NCBI GenBank assembly: GCA_029207755.1
Contig: JARCOQ010000006.1
Span: 14,916,890 to 14,980,889 of the forward strand
Direction: 5' to 3'
Length of the DNA stretch: 64,000 nt
DNA from: Chamaea fasciata
Lineage: Eukaryota > Chordata > Aves > Passeriformes > Sylviidae
Under the pieces are notes generated by a model. It saw nothing but the letters and a program-made list of their open reading frames with translations, was not told the DNA's origin and did not search any database. Position numbers and translations under genes: made by a program. Positions 58,501 through 64,000 of the stretch are shown here, piece after piece. Positions within the stretch are counted from its first letter, which is position 1; each line of letters starts with the position of its first letter.

Positions 58501-61500
58501 CTGCTGATCAGCTCTCTGGCTATACCGTGTGTCTCCCACTAACATCCACAGACAAACAGAACAAGGTCAGGACAGTTTTAAGGACTGTCCATGCTGTAAC
58601 TATCAGCGGGTTTCTTGAGTTCCTCAGCACTCCACGCAGAACATGCTCAACCCACTGGCCAGAGATGTTCCCACAGACAGAAAATATGCAGCTGTCTCAT
58701 TTGGAACAGAGAGAAAGCAGTTTAGATTGGGGAAATATGAACTGTCTGAATACCACACAACTACAAGGCTCTTCAATTTATGATTATTATTTAACTCCAA
58801 GAGGCACGCCTGTTTGAGGCACCCTGCAGGAATTACCACAGCCACCTGTGCTAATGCCACTTTTGAGTACCCTTCCCATGGAAAGTAACCCAATGCCCTC
58901 AAGCTCTACCTGAGGCTTGTTTTCTTTAGTTTCTCCCTTCTGTCCTAAGTGTTGAAATTGTAAAGCTGAACTGATGTTTTCCAATTGCTGTCAAAGCATG
59001 TTTTTTCTCCTAGGCACAGCTGGCAGGCAGAATTATACCAGATCAGGGCAAGCACAGAGGATACTGTAGAGAAAGGATTCCAGTTGGGCATAAAGAGCCA
59101 GAATCTCAGGTTATCAGCTGTGCTATACTGATCAAAAAATTACTTCCGTATTTTCCATTAAATGCCTGTCTGCAAATGAGATTCCCTGTTTACATAATCC
59201 AAAAGAAGGAGGCGGGAAGGCATCAGAGAACCCTTAACATTTGCAACCCTAGTTTTCTGTGGTAATCTCCAGTAGATATCTATACAAACCTCCCCTCCCT
59301 AAAACCCCTGCCTCCTCCCTGCCCACAGAAAGTCCTTTTGACAAGCAATCTGTTAGTCTGCCGTTTTGAATAAATCAGGGGGAAAAGAATTACTCTTCTG
59401 ATGCCTAAGAAAACTAAAAAGCCAGCCTTAAATCTGCTTCAGAAATGTTCTCAGACTGCTCCTCATCTACATGGGCATGTCACCAAGCAGAGCAGCTCTT
59501 AACTTCCCAACACAAAATGAGCAGTGATTTTTTTTAACACTATTTTCTTAAATGTATATGAGTGGGCACAGAAAAGAAGAGGCTAAATTATCTCATCTTC
59601 CTGCTGCTCCATCTTCCCCAGCATTGCCAACATTATGTACACGAAATTTCTTTCAATGTATACACTGTATTTCCAAATAAAGGAGCATTGTTGTCCTAGT
59701 TCCCCACCACCACTGTCTATATCACCTGCATTTTGTAGTGTACCTGCATTTTTGATGTACACACTTAAGCCACTATTCTAAATTCACACCACAGCTCTAC
59801 TCACAGCTGTGGAAAAACACCAGAGGGATGGAGTGAAGGCACTGACTGTCAAGTGACAACAGAACTGAGCCAATCTAACAGGCCAATCTAACAGCTAACT
59901 TACTAATGGGGAGATTGCTCTTCCCCTCTTCTCAGATCCTGCACCGGTTCCACCTGGGCTCCCAACCCAGCTCCAGGATGTAAGCTTTGAGAAAACTAAC
60001 TTACCTGCATGGGGGGGCAGCTACCAAACACTAGCTCAAAAAAGTGGTATAATCATATCCAAACTAAAACTAACTTCACACAACTGGAAAAAAGGGTATC
60101 CTAAATTATGTTTTTATGAAATGTCATAATCGCTACAGGTACCTGTGCAAAAATTTTATGGTTCTGGGTTGTAGCACCTGCAGAGTCAGAGCCAGAGCAC
60201 AGTCCTTTCACCTTTTGCAGACACACCCAACATCCCTGGGAAAATCTTAAATTTAAAAATATAAGGGTACTACCAACTACACATAACTGAGCTTAGCTCC
60301 AACATCCAGACACATGCATTTGTTCTTGTAGGGGAGCTGTGGAAGACTTATTACTAACAGGACGCAAAATTAAAGTAAAAATGAGCACTGAAGAAATAGT
60401 TATAAAAGGTAGAGAAGCTAGTTTGACACACACACAAAAAAATTCTGCCTTACTAAGTTTAAGTGAGGGGGTGATAAAGCGTTCTGATTACTTGCTTTAG
60501 AACCTCAACACAGGCAACAGATTAAAAAAGTCAGTATCCTAGGAGCTCATCAAACCTACCCAAAACAACAGGGTTTTGCATATGCATTTTCTATTACAGC
60601 TATACTAGCTACAGATATAGTTTATTTTCACAGCAAGTTACAAGTTTCTTCTTTAAAATATCTGGAAATAATTTAATTGCTGAATACACTCATGATTTAT
60701 TACTGAGATAACACAAGACTAACCTGCTGAACCTCACAATCTGCAGCTGCTTTAAAGGCTGACTAGATGAGGAGAGAAAGACCAAAAGTGGTCAAACACA
60801 GGACCTGACATTACAATATTCAAGTTCTGATCCTCAGTCTAATTAAACTGTTCACCAAGCAAGATGCTGCTTGCAGTCAGAAAGAACTGAGAGGTGTAGT
60901 TCAGGTCTAAAAATCATCCTGGTTTTGCTCCCCACAGCAAACAGTACATTTAACTCTTCATACTATCTTTTGCCCAGAAAGTACCTGCATTCAACAGTTG
61001 CCTTTTATGTTAAAGCTGTACTCCCACTTCAGCAGAAATGTTTACCTAGAGTAGAGGTCAGAAGCTGGAGAAAAGCAGTTGTAACTTAACTGGTAAAATT
61101 GTTCTGCAGTATGTTCAGCTACAGTAGGGTAAACAAGCTTGTAAATTTTTGGCTTATTTCGCCTAAAAATAGGAGCAGGAGCTTTATTCCCAGCTTCTTT
61201 CCTTTGTGAAGGCTTAGTATTTTTATTACAAGACACAAGTTGTGAAGCCAAAGATTTGTTGGGCACATCCTGCTGGCAACTGGAATCTCAGATTAACATT
61301 CTCTTATTGCAACTAACAACTGTTTCCATGGGAACAAAGAGAAAACTACGATAATTCACAGCAGCCACAGCATCACGCTGACCATGCCCTGTCCATATCA
61401 AGTTCATATCTGAAGGTTTCCAACACAAAAGATGACATGCATCATCTCACAATCATGAAATGACAATATTTATCATTATTTAACATTATTTATCAATTAA

Positions 61501-64000
61501 TCAATGCTACAGTTTATGAAAAATTTTATGTAAGAAAGACTGATTATTCGTTTTGTTAGAAGTCCTCCTTCTTAGCTAAGTGATAGAAGCAACTTGTAAT
61601 TTTCCTATTATCATCTCTTTAAGTGGTGTTATTAACAAGAAGGAAAACGATGCCTCTATCCTAAACAGTTCTCAACAAAAGGAATAGGACCGCAATCATT
61701 ACCATGGAGGAACAAAGGCATACTGAGATTAAAGTGACCTAATGAGCCTCAAGTAGCAAATCAGTGACAAAACAGTCTTTTCCACTCCAGCGTATCATTA
61801 ACTCCAAGTGGAGGCTGCTTCCCTGAATAACAGCACACACTTAAGTAAACTCATTCCTATTTACATCATCTGGTAATGAGTACAAAAATATTTGACTGGT
61901 GGAGTTGAAAGCAGAATCTATTTAGACCCGCTGAAGCACTGCAATCAGATATCCTAATTCACTTCTTTAGAGCTAGTTTCTTACCATAACCAAAAACACA
62001 GCGCTGGTCAGTAAAGTTTCAGCAATTTAAAAAATCTTAAAGGTGTTACAGTTCCTTGCCCTGGTTCTGTTACTGTACTTTATATGAGAACTAAATTTAA
62101 TCTAATTAATAACTTACTTACTAAATCTAAACTTAGGTTAAAGTTATATTTCCACAAACTTGATGGCATGAACAAATTTAAAAGGGAATAAATAATTGTG
62201 TATCTAGATGTAACTAAAAGAAAACCATCTCACAAAGTATTTCTCTTTTTCTTTAAGTGAAAGTGACTGATTTTCTTCTTTAAGTGATCCCTTTTAACTG
62301 TTGAGTCTTAGCAGCATGCAATGAAGAATAACATCTCCCAAAGACTCTCATATACTTCATATCTTGTTTTATCATAGCAGTATAAAGCATAAAGGCCTAT
62401 AGTATATGTATTAATATATTGTATATATTTATACAGTATAAAGCATAAGGTACAAAGGCATGCTTTGGACTGAAGGAGTATGAAATGTTTTCCTGCAACA
62501 TATTCAGCCCCATCAGAGCACTATTAGAAGACGACTTGCAAAGCAGGAGTATCTACATGTAATTAGACAATCCTATCACTTATTTTTCTCCCAGGTAAGA
62601 GTACTAATAGGTTGGAAAACTGAACATTGAGTACTCCCAAGTATTAGGAAAAAAATGTAAGACTACTAAGATCAAAGGTCTGAGTGATTGCTGCCAAGGC
62701 TTACACACAAATGATACTTCTCTATGTTCTGGTTATATGCAATACATTGGGGCATCAACCTGGAGCTAACTGTTCTGAAGCACCAGTCCCATCAGAATGA
62801 TGAAGTCTGAAATAGAAACATTAAAAGACTTGATTTCTGTGCCCATTTGTCATCATGTTTATTTTCATCTCTGAATCAGAATTAACTCTATTTCAAGCCA
62901 GAACTTAAAAAAACCAAACAAAACAAAACAACCATTTTAAATATGTAACTGCACCATTAATACATTGAATGTGAAAATAGAACAGCATATGGCAAAAGAG
63001 ATTATGGGGATTAGCCAATTAAATGGTATGACTCAAGCCAACATGATCCATCAAATCTGTGTTTTGCAGTGAAGTATGTGGGGCCATGGGAACATGACTT
63101 CACTTAATGCAAATAAGAAAGGCAAAGCTCTGAAAATAACTGATTTGGCAAAAAAGTATCTTCGAGGAAGTAAGGAGAAGTATGAAATGTTTAAAGCTTA
63201 CAAGCTAAGAACAAATTCTTGACTTCTGTAATGTTGGAATTCCAGCATTATACCAACTTGACGCAGAACTTACTACAAGCAGTCCCACTGGACAATAACC
63301 TTGACCATAAAGTCTCACTAATTATTCATATGCTTAGGACACAGGATATTAATTTTGAAATACAAGACTACAGACCAAGTTCTCGGTAATATAAAACCAC
63401 AGTAAACCTCTCAGTGAAATCAAGTTTCCACAATCATAAGAGAACAAAATATTCAAGCAGGGCTTTAGGCAGAGTGGAGGCCTGTTTCTAGGAGCTGAAT
63501 GCAGATGGCAATCCTCAGAATCAGGCCTCACAGAGACACACAAGGAGTTCACCTGCATATTTATCAGAAGGAAAGAGGCAAAACAAGCAGAGGTATCTGG
63601 AAACAGTGCTTCCCAAAGGTGAGATTACTGTCACCTTCATGCAACTGCCCTCATTACACCTTGTGTAAGACCTGCTCAAAAGACACATCCTGCAGAAAAA
63701 CAGGCCAGGATATTATTCTGTGGTTAACCCCTGGGACTCTGAGCACTTGCCTAAAGAGAATTCACTCATTCTAGTTCAGCTGAGCTCATTCTTCTACAGT
63801 TATGTCAGAGATGTAAGAAGAAATGTCAAAAATCCAACCATACAGTAGTTCACAGATATCATACATGTATGTGACCAATTAGAGTAAAGAATTTAAGGCT
63901 TTAGATTACTAAAAGTTTAAATGTATAAATTGAAAGCTGTATTACAAAATAATATAAACAGCTTTTATACACAGTTGGAGCTAAACCACCAAAAGGAATC

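Larger units (their letters stand above)
48880..64000. other. Probable 5' intron of PROM1
   Basis: About 15 kb with no exon that I can support. The missing PROM1 exon should encode a signal peptide followed by an ectodomain ending LYVVQP..FPE-like, and no minus-strand frame here does so. Large 5' introns are known for mammalian PROM1. Three CR1 ends occur at 51.2-52.5 kb. G+C-richer patches at 49.6, 50.2-50.8, 54.1-54.5 and 57.9-58.2 kb contain open frames without family resemblance. Noncoding 5'UTR exons could be here unseen. Confidence 0.6.

Noticed and set aside
48880..64000. PROM1 first coding exon (signal peptide)
   Set aside because: No minus-strand frame here has a signal peptide followed by the expected ectodomain ending, so it is assumed to lie beyond 64 kb.
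1..64000. CRISPR arrays, operons, rRNA or tRNA genes
   Set aside because: No regularly spaced repeats, clustered bacterial-type genes or cloverleaf signatures were seen. The window is vertebrate nuclear DNA.

Overview
The window is avian nuclear DNA, probably from a passerine or close relative. The host genes are vertebrate. Several chicken-repeat-1 (CR1) LINE fragments are present, and one intron carries a 758-bp solo LTR whose sequence I recognise as a songbird-type endogenous retrovirus LTR. Everything functional that I can support lies on the minus strand. The gene order, PROM1 then FGFBP2 read 5' to 3' on the minus strand, matches human 4p15.

Layout. 1-5.0 kb is intergenic, with a CR1 fragment and low-complexity tracts. 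5.0-6.2 kb is FGFBP2, an intact 196-codon secreted FGF-binding-protein-family gene with TATA elements upstream. 6.3-8.5 kb is intergenic and holds a candidate piggyBac transposase remnant. 8.5-48.9 kb is PROM1 (prominin-1/CD133). 48.9-64 kb is most likely its 5' intron; the exon for the signal peptide and extreme N-terminus was not found and is probably beyond the right edge.

PROM1 was rebuilt exon by exon: 25 coding exons plus a 3'UTR exon. Every junction keeps the reading frame, giving about 795 codons that correspond to human residues 74 to the stop. All five membrane segments, the cysteine-rich first cytoplasmic loop, both large glycosylated extracellular loops and the two C-terminal tyrosine motifs are present. 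Notable details are a GC-AG intron inside TM2 that only the reading frame reveals, the conserved 27-nt facultative exon, a candidate 18-nt microexon, a terminal coding exon whose polypyrimidine tract is a microsatellite, and a bird-specific end to the tail.

PROM1 is a cholesterol-binding pentaspan protein of membrane protrusions and photoreceptor discs. FGFBP2 is secreted. They are neighbours by ancient synteny and nothing here shows a shared pathway. I found no novel multi-gene system, CRISPR array, rRNA or tRNA. The points of interest are splicing architecture and repeat-derived sequence.
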